64,000 nt of DNA from Micromonospora sp. WMMA1947. Lineage in GTDB: Bacteria > Actinomycetota > Actinomycetes > Mycobacteriales > Micromonosporaceae. This document shows, piece by piece, positions 8,299-17,236 of this stretch; position 1 is the first letter of the stretch; each line of letters begins with the position of its first letter. The notes under the pieces are model-generated. The model was not told the DNA's origin and ran no database searches. It saw only the letters and a program-made list of their open reading frames with translations. The stretch is taken from positions 3,863,001 to 3,927,000 of the forward strand of contig NZ_CP114909.1 in NCBI RefSeq assembly GCF_027497355.1, given 5' to 3'. Position numbers and translations under genes: made by a program.

Positions 8299-8998
8299 GA
8301 TCGAGGACGTGAGCCTGCTCTACGGGCGGATCCAGGCGCTGCACGGCATCAGCCTGACCGTGGACGAGGGGGAGATCGTCGCGCTGATCGGCGCGAACGG
8401 CGCCGGCAAGTCCACCACCATGCGGGCGATCTCCGGCATCCGGCCGGTCGCCTCCGGCACGATCAAGTTCGCCGGTGAGGACATCACCAAGCTCCGGGCC
8501 GACCTGCGGGTGCGGCGCGGGCTGTGCCAGGCGCCCGAGGGCCGGGGCATCTTCCCCGGCATGACGGTGCTGGAGAACCTCGACATGGGCGCGTACACCC
8601 GGCGCGACAAGGCCGGCATCGCGCAGGACCTGGCCCGGGTGCTGGACCTGTTCCCGCGGCTGGCCGAGCGGCGCAAGCAGGCCGGCGGCACGCTCTCCGG
8701 CGGCGAGCAGCAGATGCTCGCGGTCGGCCGGGCGCTGATGAGCCGGCCGAAGCTGCTGCTGCTCGACGAGCCGTCGATGGGTCTCGCGCCGATGCTGATC
8801 CAGCAGATCTTCACGATCATCACGGAGATCAACCAGCAGGGCACCACCATCCTGCTGGTGGAGCAGAACGCCCAGCAGGCGCTGGCGCGCGCCCACCGGG
8901 CGTACGTGCTGGAGACCGGCCGGATCGTCAAGAGCGGCACCGGCGCGGACCTGCTGCACGACCCCTCGGTCAAAGAGGCCTACCTCGGCGTGGCCTGA
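8288..8998 (+). CDS. livF: Branched-chain amino acid ABC transporter ATPase LivF
   Basis: This is the second ATPase, at 236 aa the usual LivF length. It has Walker A GANGAGKST, signature LSGGEQQMLAVGRALM, Walker B LLLLDEPSMG and a VEQNAQQAL block after the switch region. The start overlaps the end of livG by 11 nt, consistent with one coupled operon. The next transport operon begins 32 nt downstream with its own Shine-Dalgarno site, so it may be co-transcribed. Confidence 0.94.
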   Translation: MLLEIEDVSLLYGRIQALHGISLTVDEGEIVALIGANGAGKSTTMRAISGIRPVASGTIKFAGEDITKLRADLRVRRGLCQAPEGRGIFPGMTVLENLDMGAYTRRDKAGIAQDLARVLDLFPRLAERRKQAGGTLSGGEQQMLAVGRALMSRPKLLLLDEPSMGLAPMLIQQIFTIITEINQQGTTILLVEQNAQQALARAHRAYVLETGRIVKSGTGADLLHDPSVKEAYLGVA

Positions 8999-9030
8999 CC
9001 GACCGACCCCTCGCAATAAGGAGTACAGCC

Positions 9031-9942
9031 ATGTTCCACCCCAACCCCGGACGGCGGGCGGCGCTCGGCGTCGCCGGTGCGGCCGTCCTGCTGCTCTCCC
9101 TCGCCGCGTGCGGCGAGAAGGAGAACTCGGCCGAGCCGGGCGACGGCCCGTCGGTGTCCGCCACGGCCGACTCCAACCTCGCCGCGAAGGTGCCGGACGC
9201 CATCAAGGCCGACGGCGTGATCAAGGTCGGCACCGACTCGACGTACGCCCCGGCCGAGTTCCTCGACCAGGACGGCAAGACCGTGGTCGGCTTCGACGTG
9301 GAGCTGTTCAACGCGGTGGCGCAGAAGCTCGGCCTCAAGGCCGAGTACGAGTCGGCGCCGTTCGACGCGATCCTGCCCGGTGTGGGTTCGGGCAAGTACG
9401 AGGTCGGCGTCTCGTCGTTCACCATCAACGCCGACCGTCTGAAGACGGTCAACATGGTGAGCTACTACTCGGCGGGCACCCAGTGGGCGACCAAGAAGGG
9501 CAACCCGGCCGGGGTGGACCCGGAGAACGCCTGCGGCAAGAAGATCGCCGTGCAGGTCGGTACGGTCCAGCTCGACGACATCACCGCCCGGTCGAAGAAG
9601 TGCACCGACGCCGGCAAGCCGGCCATCAAGATCGACCAGTACCAGGCGCAGAGCGACGCGACCGCCGCCGTGGGCAGCGGCAAGAACGACGCCATGCTGG
9701 CCGACTCCCCGGTCGGCGCGTATGCGGTGAAGCAGAGCAACGGCCAGCTCGAGGTGCTCGGCGACATCTACGAGTCGGCGCCGTACGGCTACGCGGTGAA
9801 CAAGGAGCAGCAGGCGTTCGCCGAGGTGCTCAAGGAGGCCGTGCAGGCGGTCATCGCCGACGGCAGCTACAAGGCCGCGCTGAGCAAGTGGGGTGTCGAG
9901 GGCGGCGCGATCACCAACGCTGAACTGAACCCGTCGGTCTGA
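9031..9942 (+). CDS. Polar amino acid ABC transporter, substrate-binding lipoprotein
   Basis: This is a family 3 extracellular solute-binding protein of 303 aa. A signal sequence ends at LSLAAC (Cys27). The mature part has VGTDSTYAPAEFLDQDGKTVVGFDVEL (recognisable from STYAPAEF and GFDVEL), the characteristic two-lobed amino acid receptor. AAGGAG at 9018-9023 precedes the ATG. It is followed by the permease and ATPase of the same importer, which predicts uptake of a polar amino acid such as glutamate, glutamine or a basic residue; the specificity cannot be read from the sequence. Confidence 0.92.
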   Translation: MFHPNPGRRAALGVAGAAVLLLSLAACGEKENSAEPGDGPSVSATADSNLAAKVPDAIKADGVIKVGTDSTYAPAEFLDQDGKTVVGFDVELFNAVAQKLGLKAEYESAPFDAILPGVGSGKYEVGVSSFTINADRLKTVNMVSYYSAGTQWATKKGNPAGVDPENACGKKIAVQVGTVQLDDITARSKKCTDAGKPAIKIDQYQAQSDATAAVGSGKNDAMLADSPVGAYAVKQSNGQLEVLGDIYESAPYGYAVNKEQQAFAEVLKEAVQAVIADGSYKAALSKWGVEGGAITNAELNPSV

Positions 9943-9944
9943 CC

Positions 9945-10919
9945 ATGTCGGTCGACACATCCGGACGGGCACGGCCTGAACCGATCAAGGCCGTGCCCGT
10001 GCGGCACCCCGGGCGCTGGGCCGGTGTGGCGGTCATCGCCGTGCTGGTCGCGATGTTCGTGCACATGCTGGTCACGAACTCCGCGTTCCAGTGGTCGTTC
10101 ATGGTGGACGAGATGTTCCGCCCGCCGATCATCGAAGGACTGCGCGGCACCATCCTGCTGCTGATCACGTCGATGGTGATCGGCATCGGCCTGGGCATCG
10201 TCATCGCGATCATGCGGCTGTCGCCCAACCCGGTGCTGCGCGGCGTGGCCTGGGTCTACACCTGGTTCTTCCGTGCGGTCCCGCGGCTGGTGCTGGCGAT
10301 CCTCTTCGGCAACCTCGGCATCCTCTGGTCGCGCCTGGAGTTCGGTCTGCCGTTCGACAGGCAGATCGGCGCCCTGTTCGGGTTGCACGACTTCGAGGCC
10401 CGCCTGTTCGGGTTCAGCGCGGTGGACATCCTGACCGGCTTCGTCGCCGGCATGCTGGCGCTGGGTCTGTCCGAGGCCGCGTACATGGCCGAGATCGTCC
10501 GGGCCGGCATCCAGTCGGTGGACGAGGGGCAGACCGAGGCGGCTCAGGCGCTGGGCATGAGCCGGGCGCAGATCCTGCGGCGGATCGTGCTGCCGCAGGC
10601 GATGCGGGTGATCATCCCGCCGACCGGCAACGAGACCATCGCGATGCTCAAGGACACCTCGCTGGTGGCCTTCGTGCCGGTGTCGATGGAGCTGTTCTTC
10701 CAGCTCAAGGCCGTCGGTTCCCGGACCTTCCAGCCCTTCCCGATGTACGTCGCCGCGACGCTGTGGTACCTGCTTCTGACCAGCGTCCTGCTGGTGGGGC
10801 AGTACTACCTGGAGCGGCACTACTCCAAGGGTGTCGGACGCAGCGGGCGGGCTCGGCAGCGGCTCCGGGGTCTGGCCGCCGAGAGCGGCGGCACCACGAG
10901 TGGGACGGCGGAATCATGA
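9945..10919 (+). CDS. Polar amino acid ABC transporter permease
   Basis: This HisM/GlnP-type permease of 324 aa carries the EAA loop ([22 protein letters not shown]; core [10 protein letters not shown]) that contacts the ATPase. There are about five membrane spans after a polar N-terminus of some 25 residues. A segment of about 35 residues between spans ([20 protein letters not shown]) and a polar Ser/Gly/Arg-rich tail lengthen it compared with many family members. It starts 2 nt after the binding-protein stop and overlaps the ATPase start in ATGA. Confidence 0.93.
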   Translation: MSVDTSGRARPEPIKAVPVRHPGRWAGVAVIAVLVAMFVHMLVTNSAFQWSFMVDEMFRPPIIEGLRGTILLLITSMVIGIGLGIVIAIMRLSPNPVLRGVAWVYTWFFRAVPRLVLAILFGNLGILWSRLEFGLPFDRQIGALFGLHDFEARLFGFSAVDILTGFVAGMLALGLSEAAYMAEIVRAGIQSVDEGQTEAAQALGMSRAQILRRIVLPQAMRVIIPPTGNETIAMLKDTSLVAFVPVSMELFFQLKAVGSRTFQPFPMYVAATLWYLLLTSVLLVGQYYLERHYSKGVGRSGRARQRLRGLAAESGGTTSGTAES

Positions 10920-11719
10920 CCGAGGCGACGGTTTCCCCGCAGGCGCCGGGCGCCGAGTCCGGGCTGATGGTGCGGGCCGAGCAGGTGCACAAGTCGTTCG
11001 GGCCGCTGGAGGTGCTCAAGGGCATCGACCTGGAGGTCCGCTCCGGCGAGGTGTGCTGCCTGCTCGGGCCTTCCGGCTCCGGCAAGTCGACGTTCCTGCG
11101 CTGCATCAACCACCTGGAGAAGATCGACGCCGGCCGCATCCGGGTCGACGGTGACCTGATCGGCTACCGGGAGCGCGGCGGCAAGCTCTACGAGATGCGG
11201 GACAGGGAGGTGGCCGCGCAGCGCCGTGCCATCGGCATGGTGTTCCAGCGGTTCAACCTGTTCCCGCACATGACGGTGCTGCAGAACGTCATGGAGGCCC
11301 CGGTGCTGCTGCGCCAGGCCAAGAAGGCGCAGGCCCGCGAGCACGCCGCGCAGCTGCTGGACCGGGTGGGCCTGGGTGACAAGCTCGGCGCGTACCCCGG
11401 TCAGCTCTCCGGCGGCCAGCAGCAGCGGGTGGCTATCGCCCGGGCGCTGGCCATGCGGCCGAAGCTGATGCTGTTCGACGAGCCGACCAGCGCGCTCGAC
11501 CCGGAGCTGGTGGGCGAGGTGCTGGACACGATGAAGGACCTGGCCCGCGACGGCATGACGATGATCGTGGTGACCCACGAGATCGGTTTCGCCCGCGAGG
11601 TGGGCGACCACCTCGTGTTCATGGACGGCGGCGTGGTGGTCGAGCAGGGCGACCCGCGCGAGGTGATCTCGGCGCCGCAGCACGAGCGGACCAAGGCGTT
11701 CCTGGCCAAGGTTCTCTGA
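10916..11719 (+). CDS. Polar amino acid ABC transporter ATPase (GlnQ type)
   Basis: This 267-aa ATPase has Walker [11 protein letters not shown]-loop [15 protein letters not shown], signature [17 protein letters not shown], Walker [14 protein letters not shown] and switch THEIGFA. These are the hallmarks of the GlnQ/HisP subgroup. About 15 extra residues precede the fold. ATG 10916 overlaps the permease stop. The operon ends at a long palindrome just downstream. Confidence 0.95.
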   Translation: MTEATVSPQAPGAESGLMVRAEQVHKSFGPLEVLKGIDLEVRSGEVCCLLGPSGSGKSTFLRCINHLEKIDAGRIRVDGDLIGYRERGGKLYEMRDREVAAQRRAIGMVFQRFNLFPHMTVLQNVMEAPVLLRQAKKAQAREHAAQLLDRVGLGDKLGAYPGQLSGGQQQRVAIARALAMRPKLMLFDEPTSALDPELVGEVLDTMKDLARDGMTMIVVTHEIGFAREVGDHLVFMDGGVVVEQGDPREVISAPQHERTKAFLAKVL

Positions 11720-11723
11720 CCTC

Positions 11724-11757
11724 GGCCTCCGGTGCGGCGCGCGCCGCACCGGAGGCC
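11724..11757. terminator. Palindromic terminator after the amino acid importer
   Basis: A perfect 17-bp inverted repeat (11724-11740 with 11741-11757) starts 4 nt after the ATPase stop. There is no U-tract, as is common for actinomycete terminators. Confidence 0.7.
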
Positions 11758-11778
11758 GGAGTTGTCGGGCGTACGGAC

Positions 11779-11784
11779 TAGAGT
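11779..11784 (+). promoter_or_regulatory. -10 element TAGAGT of polA, leaderless
   Basis: TAGAGT ends 7 nt before the GTG at 11792. No Shine-Dalgarno site is visible, so polA is probably read from a leaderless mRNA. Confidence 0.55.
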
Positions 11785-11791
11785 CGCAGCC

Positions 11792-14491
11792 GTGACAGCT
11801 ACGACGCCGCGCCTGCTCCTCGTCGACGGACATTCCCTGGCATACCGGGCGTTCTTCGCCCTGCCTGTGGAGAACTTCTCCACCACCACGGGGCAGCCGA
11901 CCAACGCCGTCTACGGCTTCACCTCGATGCTGATCAACGTGCTGCGCGACGAGCAGCCGACGCACATCGTCGTGGCGTTCGACGTCTCCCGCCGATCCTT
12001 CCGCACCGAGAAGTACTCCGAGTACAAGGCCGGCCGCAGCGAGACCCCGACCGACTTCAAGGGTCAGGTCAGCCTGGTCAAGGAGGTCCTCGCCGCGCTG
12101 CGCGTGCCGGTGGTCGAGAAGGAGGGCTACGAGGCCGACGACGTCATCGCCACGCTCGCCTGCCAGGCCCGCGACCAGGGCATGGACGTGCTGATCACCA
12201 CCGGCGACCGGGACGCGTTCCAGCTCGTCGGCGAGCGCGTGACGGTGCTCTACCCGCGCAAGGGCGTCTCCGACCTGGCCCGGATGGACCCGGCCGCGGT
12301 CGAGGCGAAGTACGGCGTCACCCCTGATCGCTACCGCGACCTGGCCGCGCTGGTCGGCGAGACCAGCGACAACCTGCCCGGCGTGCCGGGCGTCGGCCCG
12401 AAGACCGCGGCCAAGTGGATCAACCTGTACGGCGGCGTCGAGGGCGTGGTGGCCCGCGCCGACGAGATCAAGGGCAAGGCCGGCGACAGCCTGCGCGAGC
12501 GGCTCGCCGACGTGATCCGCAACTACGAGATCAACTGCCTGGTCTCCGACCTGGAGCTGCCGGTACGCCCCGAGGACGCCCGCTGGCAGGGCTGGGACCG
12601 CGAAGCCGTGCACCAGGTCTTCGACACGCTCCAGTTCCGCATCCTCCGCGACCGGCTCTACCAATACCTGGAAGCGGTCGAGCCGGAGGCCGAGGCGGGC
12701 TTCGACCTGGCCGGCGAGGTGCTCACCGAGCCGGGCGCGCTCACGGGCTGGCTCGACACGCACGCCCCGGCGGGCGCACCGGTCGGCCTGGCGGTCACGC
12801 TCGACACCGGCCCCAACCGCCGGCACACCGCCACCGTGACCGCGATGGCGCTGGCCACCGCCGACGGGGCGGGCGCCTGGTTCGACCCGAGCCGGCTGGA
12901 GGCCGGCGACGAGGCCGCGCTGGCCGGGTGGCTGGCCGACGCGGAGCGCCCGAAGGTGCTGCACGACAGCAAGCCGGCGGTGCTGGCGTTCGCCGCGCAC
13001 GGCTGGGAGCTGCACGGCATCGCCCGCGACACGCAGATCGCCGCCTACCTGGCCCGCCCCGACCAGCGCTCCTACGACCTGACCGACCTGGCCCTGCGCT
13101 ACCTGCACCGCGAGCTGCGCGTCGACGCGCCGGAGACCGGTCAGCTCACGCTCGACGGGCTCGGCGACGAGGGGGTGGCCGAGCAGAACCTCATGCTCCA
13201 GGCCCGCGCCACGCTCGACCTGGCCGACGCGATCGACGCCGAGCTGTCCCGCGACGGCGAGCAGTCGGCCCGGCTGATGGCCGGCGTGGAGCTGCCGCTG
13301 ATGCGGGTGCTCGCCACCATGGAGCGCACCGGCATCGCCGCCGACACCGACTACCTCTCCGAGCTGGAGGCGCACTTCGCCGCCGAGGTGAAGGCCGCCG
13401 CCCAGAGCGCGTACGAGGTGGTCGGCCGCGAGTTCAACCTCGGGTCGCCGAAGCAGCTGCAGGAGATCCTCTTCACCGAGCTGGGCCTGCCCAAGACCAA
13501 GCGGATCAAGACCGGCTACACCACCGACGCCGACGCGTTGCAGTGGCTCTACGCCCAGACCGAGCACCCGCTGCTGCACCACCTGCTGCGCCACCGCGAC
13601 GTGGCGAAGCTCAAGTCGACTGTCGACGGTCTGCTCAAGTCGGTCTCCGACGACGGCCGGATCCACACCACGTTCAACCAGACGGTGGCGGCGACCGGGC
13701 GGCTGTCCTCCACCGAGCCGAACCTGCAGAACATCCCGATCCGCACCGAGGAGGGGCGGCGGATCCGGCGCGCGTTCGTCGTCGGCGAGGGCTACGAGTG
13801 CCTGCTCACCGCCGACTACAGCCAGATCGAGATGCGGATCATGGCGCACCTGTCCTCGGACGACGCGCTGATCGAGGCGTTCAACTCCGGGCATGACTTC
13901 CACGCCGCCACCGCGTCGTCGGTCTTCACCGTCGAGGTCGGTGACGTCACCGCCGACCAGCGCCGCAAGATCAAGGCGATGAACTACGGCCTGGCGTACG
14001 GGCTCAGCGCGTTCGGCCTGTCGCAGCAGCTCGGCATCAGCGCCGAGGAGGCGCGCGGGCTGATGGAGAACTACTTCGCCGGGTTCGGCGGGGTGCGCGA
14101 CTACCTCCAGGAGGTGGTGGCCCGCGCCCGCCAGGACGGCTACACCTCCACCATTCTGGGCCGCCGCCGCTACCTGCCCGACCTGGTCAGCGACAACCGG
14201 CAGCGCCGGGAGATGGCCGAGCGGATGGCACTCAACGCCCCGATCCAGGGTTCGGCGGCCGACATCATCAAGGTCGCGATGCTGCACGTCGACAGCGCGC
14301 TGCGCGACGCCGGGCTGCGCTCCCGGATGCTGCTGCAGGTGCACGACGAGCTGGTCTTCGAGGTCGCGCCGGGCGAGCGCGAGGCGCTGGAGGCGCTGGT
14401 ACGCAAGCAGATGGGCGAGGCGTACCCGCTGTCGGTGCCGCTGGAGGTCTCGGTGGGCGAGGGCCGCGACTGGAACAGCGCCGACCACTGA
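11792..14491 (+). CDS. polA: DNA polymerase I
   Basis: The 899-aa protein has an N-terminal 5'-3' exonuclease domain (LLLVDGHSLAYRAFFALP, and the EGYEADDVIATLA and TGDRDAFQL metal-site blocks), a central 3'-5' exonuclease-like region and the family A polymerase domain. Polymerase motifs A (TADYSQIEMRIMAH), B (RRKIKAMNYGLAYGLSAFG) and C (LQVHDELVFEV) are intact. The central region lacks the DxE metal-binding motif of proofreading enzymes, as usual in actinobacteria, so proofreading is probably absent. The GTG start is set by the -10 box 7 nt upstream. The enzyme fills gaps in repair and removes Okazaki primers. Confidence 0.96.
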   Translation: MTATTPRLLLVDGHSLAYRAFFALPVENFSTTTGQPTNAVYGFTSMLINVLRDEQPTHIVVAFDVSRRSFRTEKYSEYKAGRSETPTDFKGQVSLVKEVLAALRVPVVEKEGYEADDVIATLACQARDQGMDVLITTGDRDAFQLVGERVTVLYPRKGVSDLARMDPAAVEAKYGVTPDRYRDLAALVGETSDNLPGVPGVGPKTAAKWINLYGGVEGVVARADEIKGKAGDSLRERLADVIRNYEINCLVSDLELPVRPEDARWQGWDREAVHQVFDTLQFRILRDRLYQYLEAVEPEAEAGFDLAGEVLTEPGALTGWLDTHAPAGAPVGLAVTLDTGPNRRHTATVTAMALATADGAGAWFDPSRLEAGDEAALAGWLADAERPKVLHDSKPAVLAFAAHGWELHGIARDTQIAAYLARPDQRSYDLTDLALRYLHRELRVDAPETGQLTLDGLGDEGVAEQNLMLQARATLDLADAIDAELSRDGEQSARLMAGVELPLMRVLATMERTGIAADTDYLSELEAHFAAEVKAAAQSAYEVVGREFNLGSPKQLQEILFTELGLPKTKRIKTGYTTDADALQWLYAQTEHPLLHHLLRHRDVAKLKSTVDGLLKSVSDDGRIHTTFNQTVAATGRLSSTEPNLQNIPIRTEEGRRIRRAFVVGEGYECLLTADYSQIEMRIMAHLSSDDALIEAFNSGHDFHAATASSVFTVEVGDVTADQRRKIKAMNYGLAYGLSAFGLSQQLGISAEEARGLMENYFAGFGGVRDYLQEVVARARQDGYTSTILGRRRYLPDLVSDNRQRREMAERMALNAPIQGSAADIIKVAMLHVDSALRDAGLRSRMLLQVHDELVFEVAPGEREALEALVRKQMGEAYPLSVPLEVSVGEGRDWNSADH

Positions 14492-14539
14492 CACCCCACC
14501 GCCGTCCCACCCGCGCCACCACCCGCCCGCCCCGGCGAT

Positions 14540-14594
14540 GATCAAGGAGTTTGTGTCCCCGAACGGGCTCTGGCGTGACACAAACTCCTTGATT
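14540..14594. repeat. GATC-ended hairpin element A
   Basis: A 17-bp perfect inverted repeat (14541-14557 with 14577-14593) encloses a 19-nt loop. The left arm reads GATCAAGGAGTTTGTGTC. It lies between the convergent polA and merR genes and its right arm touches the merR stop codon. It matches three other elements in this window. Confidence 0.8.
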
Positions 14595-14853
14595 ACCGCA
14601 CAGGAGGCGACGGCGGCGCGGACGCCACGTCCCCGTCCAGGCACGGCAGGAAGACCCGCACGTCGTCCAGCGTCAGCCCGGCGTCGAGCAGGTGACGGAT
14701 GTTGCGGACCCGGGTGACGACCCCGTCGTCGTACTCGCGGTAGCCGTTCGCCGCCCGGGCCGAGGCGATGAGCCCGTGTTCCTCGTAGTGCCGCAGGGCA
14801 CGTGGTGTGCAGCCCGTCGCCTTCGCCACCGCGCCGATCCGCACCGTCGCCAC
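14593..14853 (-). CDS. Truncated MerR-family regulator (DNA-binding domain only)
   Basis: The 86-aa product is a MerR winged-helix DNA-binding domain: IGAVAKATGCTPRALRHYEEHGL followed by the wing GYREYDD and VRNIRHLLDAGLTLDDVRVFLPCL. Family members normally continue for another 30-60 residues with a dimerisation helix and effector site. Here the sequence stops after a short Pro-rich tail, exactly at the right arm of hairpin element A, so the 3' end may have been cut by the element. It lies 7 nt downstream of the SDR gene on the same strand, so the two are probably one operon. Confidence 0.75.
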   Translation of the reverse strand: MATVRIGAVAKATGCTPRALRHYEEHGLIASARAANGYREYDDGVVTRVRNIRHLLDAGLTLDDVRVFLPCLDGDVASAPPSPPVR

Positions 14854-14860
14854 CGTCCTC

Positions 14861-15610
14861 TCACGCGACCACCGCGCCCCCGTCCACCGGCAGCACCACG
14901 CCGGTGACGAAGTCCGCCTCCGGCTCGCACAGCCGCCGGATCGCCCAGGCTACGTCCTCCGGGCGGCCGAGCCGGCCCGCCGGGGTGTGCGCGAGCTGCC
15001 AGTCCCGCACCGCCGCGCGCCGCTCGGGGGACAGGCCACTGTGCACCCCGATGGGAGTGTCGATCGCGCCCGGCGCCACCGCCACCACCCGGACGCCGCG
15101 CGGCGCGAGTTCCACCGCCCAGCTGCGGGTCAGGGAGTCCAGCGCCGCCTTGCCCGCCGCGTACACCGAACTGCCCGGCCAGGCACGCAGGCCGACCGAC
15201 GTGGTGACGTTGACCAGCACACCGCGTGTCGCGGCGAGCGCCTCGACGGCGGCGTGCGCCAGCCGGACGGGCGCGAGGAGGTTCGTCTCCAGTTGCCGCC
15301 GGGCGGCGTCCTCGTCCAGATCCGCGAGCGGCCCGCCGCCGGCTACGCCCGCGTTGTTGACCAGGACGTCCAGGCGGCCGTACCGGTCGAGCGTGACGCT
15401 GACGATCCGGCCGGGCCCGTCGGGCGCGGTGACGTCGGCGGTCAGTGGCGTGATGTCCGGCCGGCCGGCGGCGGTCTCCGACAGCGGCGCGGCGCGCCGG
15501 CCGACGGCGACGACGGCGTACCCGGCGGTGGCGAGGGCGTGTCCGGTGGCCCGGCCGATGCCGGTGCCCGCACCGGTGACCACGGCGACGCGTGGTGTGC
15601 GGCGTTCCAT
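14861..15610 (-). CDS. SDR-family oxidoreductase
   Basis: This classical short-chain dehydrogenase (249 aa) has the cofactor motif TGAGTGIG (12-19), NNAG near 85-88 and the catalytic triad S138, Y150 and K154 (YAAGK). The VGRR after the second strand suggests NADP(H). The C-terminal LPVDGGAVVA matches the usual family ending. The substrate is unknown. ATG 15610 is chosen over 15649 because it places the TGxxxGxG motif at the usual distance from the N-terminus. It is probably co-transcribed with the MerR gene. Confidence 0.9.
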   Translation of the reverse strand: MERRTPRVAVVTGAGTGIGRATGHALATAGYAVVAVGRRAAPLSETAAGRPDITPLTADVTAPDGPGRIVSVTLDRYGRLDVLVNNAGVAGGGPLADLDEDAARRQLETNLLAPVRLAHAAVEALAATRGVLVNVTTSVGLRAWPGSSVYAAGKAALDSLTRSWAVELAPRGVRVVAVAPGAIDTPIGVHSGLSPERRAAVRDWQLAHTPAGRLGRPEDVAWAIRRLCEPEADFVTGVVLPVDGGAVVA

Positions 15611-15650
15611 GCCGGCATCGTCCGACCCTGCCGCCTGCGGCAGGGTCAAG

Positions 15651-16517
15651 TCAGAGGCCGAGCAGGACGGGCATCGCGTTCACCGCGCCGTGCACCACGA
15701 GCAGCGGCCACATCCGGCGGTACCGGGACCACAGGTAGCCGAGGAACAGCCCGATCACGCCGTGGTTGACCAGCACCGCGGCCAGGTCGATGCCGGGCCG
15801 GCCGCTGCCCTGGATGGCCACGTGCCATACCGCCCACACCAGCGACGCGAGCACGATCGCCGGCCACCGGCCCAGCAGCGACTCCCACCGGGTCTGCAGC
15901 CACCGCCGGTAGAAGACCTCCTCCAGCAGTGCGTTCACCGCGAAGGCCACCAGCAGCGTGACGGCCAGCTCGACCGGCGTGACGGTCCGCCCCCAGTCGC
16001 TGGCCGGCACGGCCAGCGGCGTCGCGTAGCTGAGCACCAGCCACACCGCCACCGGCAGCGCCGGACCCCACCGGTGGGCGGCGTCCGCCGGGGCCGGCCC
16101 CGGACGCCACCGTGGCGGCCGGCGGCGCGCGGCCAGGAACACCACAAGGGGTACGCCGAGCAGCAGCGCGAGCTTCAACACCGTGTACGCGGGTTCGCCG
16201 CCCAGCAGCGGCATCACGGCGGCGAACGCGATCCCGGCCAGCAGCAGCGGCACCGCCTCGCGGTACGGCGCGACCGGGTCGGGCCACCTAGGGTCGGGCG
16301 CGGGCGGGATCAGCCGGATCAGCGCGATCCCGGCCAGCGCCGGGATCCAGCGGCTCCACATCGGCACGGTGCCGTCGTGGTCGGCGCTGTACCTGACGCC
16401 GGTGTTGCCGGTCACCACCAGGACGAGAGCCGCGACGGCGACGAGCCCGAGGCCCGCCAGGAGGACAATCCGTCCGGCGCGGGGATGACGGCCGGCGGTC
16501 GAGACGTCTGTCGTCAT
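15651..16517 (-). CDS. CPBP-family intramembrane metalloprotease
   Basis: The protein has 288 aa with about seven to eight membrane spans. The CPBP (CAAX protease/bacteriocin-processing) motifs are present: EEVFYRR (E199, E200, R204), H232 in VWAVWH, H252 in NHGVIGLFLGYLW and H276 in VVHGAVNA. Members are glutamate intramembrane proteases of the Rce1 type. No CAAX substrate or bacteriocin gene is nearby. The start at 16517 is supported by a -10 box 7 nt upstream, which makes the longer frame unlikely. Confidence 0.88.
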   Translation of the reverse strand: MTTDVSTAGRHPRAGRIVLLAGLGLVAVAALVLVVTGNTGVRYSADHDGTVPMWSRWIPALAGIALIRLIPPAPDPRWPDPVAPYREAVPLLLAGIAFAAVMPLLGGEPAYTVLKLALLLGVPLVVFLAARRRPPRWRPGPAPADAAHRWGPALPVAVWLVLSYATPLAVPASDWGRTVTPVELAVTLLVAFAVNALLEEVFYRRWLQTRWESLLGRWPAIVLASLVWAVWHVAIQGSGRPGIDLAAVLVNHGVIGLFLGYLWSRYRRMWPLLVVHGAVNAMPVLLGL

Positions 16518-16524
16518 CGCCGGC

Positions 16525-16530
16525 ACGGTA
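16525..16530 (-). promoter_or_regulatory. -10 element TACCGT of the CPBP gene, leaderless
   Basis: On the minus strand TACCGT ends 7 nt before the ATG at 16517, with no Shine-Dalgarno site between them. Confidence 0.5.
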
Positions 16531-16558
16531 CCAACGCGCGGCGAACGGCTCGGGCGGC

Positions 16559-16906
16559 TCAGCCCTTGAGCGGGTCGTGCCCCCAGTTCATCAGCGACCA
16601 CCGCCACCGGGTGTCCCGGACGTCGCCGGACGGGCGCTGCGCCAGGTGGCGGTGGACGTACCCGATCACCTTGCGCATGTGCTTGTAGTCGGCGGCGGTC
16701 AGGTCGGCACGCTTGCGGCGCAGCAGGTCGACGATGCGCCGGCCGGAGTCGTGCCCGACCGACTCGCCGCCCTGGGTGCCCTTCTTGTGCCAGCCGACGT
16801 GCTTGGACTCCTCGGTCTCCAGCCAGCGGGTCAGCTCACCGGGCTTCATGTTCACCGCGTCGGTGAACTCCCGGTACGTCTGCTGCGGGTCCTCAGCGCG
16901 ACTCAT
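16559..16906 (-). CDS. DUF3140 family protein
   Basis: The 115-aa protein matches the DUF3140 pattern: an N-terminal FTDAVNMKPGELTRWLETEESKHVGW block (core VNMKPGELTRWL), then SVGHDSGRRIVDLLRRKRADLT and VIGYVHRHLAQRP. It is basic and soluble, and its biochemical role is unknown. It overlaps the end of the DUF2945 gene by 14 nt, so the two are translationally coupled; the two families often occur together in actinobacteria. Confidence 0.88.
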   Translation of the reverse strand: MSRAEDPQQTYREFTDAVNMKPGELTRWLETEESKHVGWHKKGTQGGESVGHDSGRRIVDLLRRKRADLTAADYKHMRKVIGYVHRHLAQRPSGDVRDTRWRWSLMNWGHDPLKG

Positions 16907-17111
16907 GGCGCAGCACCTCCGGGCGGTGGGCGACGTCGCGGCCCGAGTCGTCGTTGGTGATCCGGTACTGCGGCTGCTCCGGCGAGGCGTTCACGGTGTG
17001 CCCGCGGACGTGGGTGCGCTCGGTCAGCTTCTCCTTGACGACCCCGTACGCCCGGCCGCTGTGGCTGGCCCAGGAGACGTGGTCGCCGGCGCGGAACTCC
17101 TTCTCGGCCAT
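16893..17111 (-). CDS. DUF2945 (HVA1/Tudor-like) small protein
   Basis: The 72-aa product has the HVA1/Tudor-like pattern: GDHVSWASHSGRAYGVVKEKLTERT followed by NASPEQPQYRITNDDSGRDVAHRPEVL (cores GDHVSW and PQYRITND). It folds as a small beta-barrel in the family. Function is not established; the name derives from a fungal hypervirulence-associated protein. It is the first gene of a two-gene unit with DUF3140. Confidence 0.88.
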   Translation of the reverse strand: MAEKEFRAGDHVSWASHSGRAYGVVKEKLTERTHVRGHTVNASPEQPQYRITNDDSGRDVAHRPEVLRHESR

Positions 17112-17236
17112 GCCGGCCGGTTACCCGCGGCCGGTACCGAGTAACGGAGAGGGTGGTGTCGCGATCGGCTCGGCGCTCACCGGGGCAGCATGGGGGCGCT
17201 ACCGCCGGCCCGATCGCACCGCGCGTCCGTCCGGCG

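Noticed and set aside
10820..14644. Open frame of 1274 codons on the minus strand opposite polA and the importer
   Set aside because: It has repetitive, biased composition with no domain, and it is the antisense shadow of two certain genes in a GC-rich genome.
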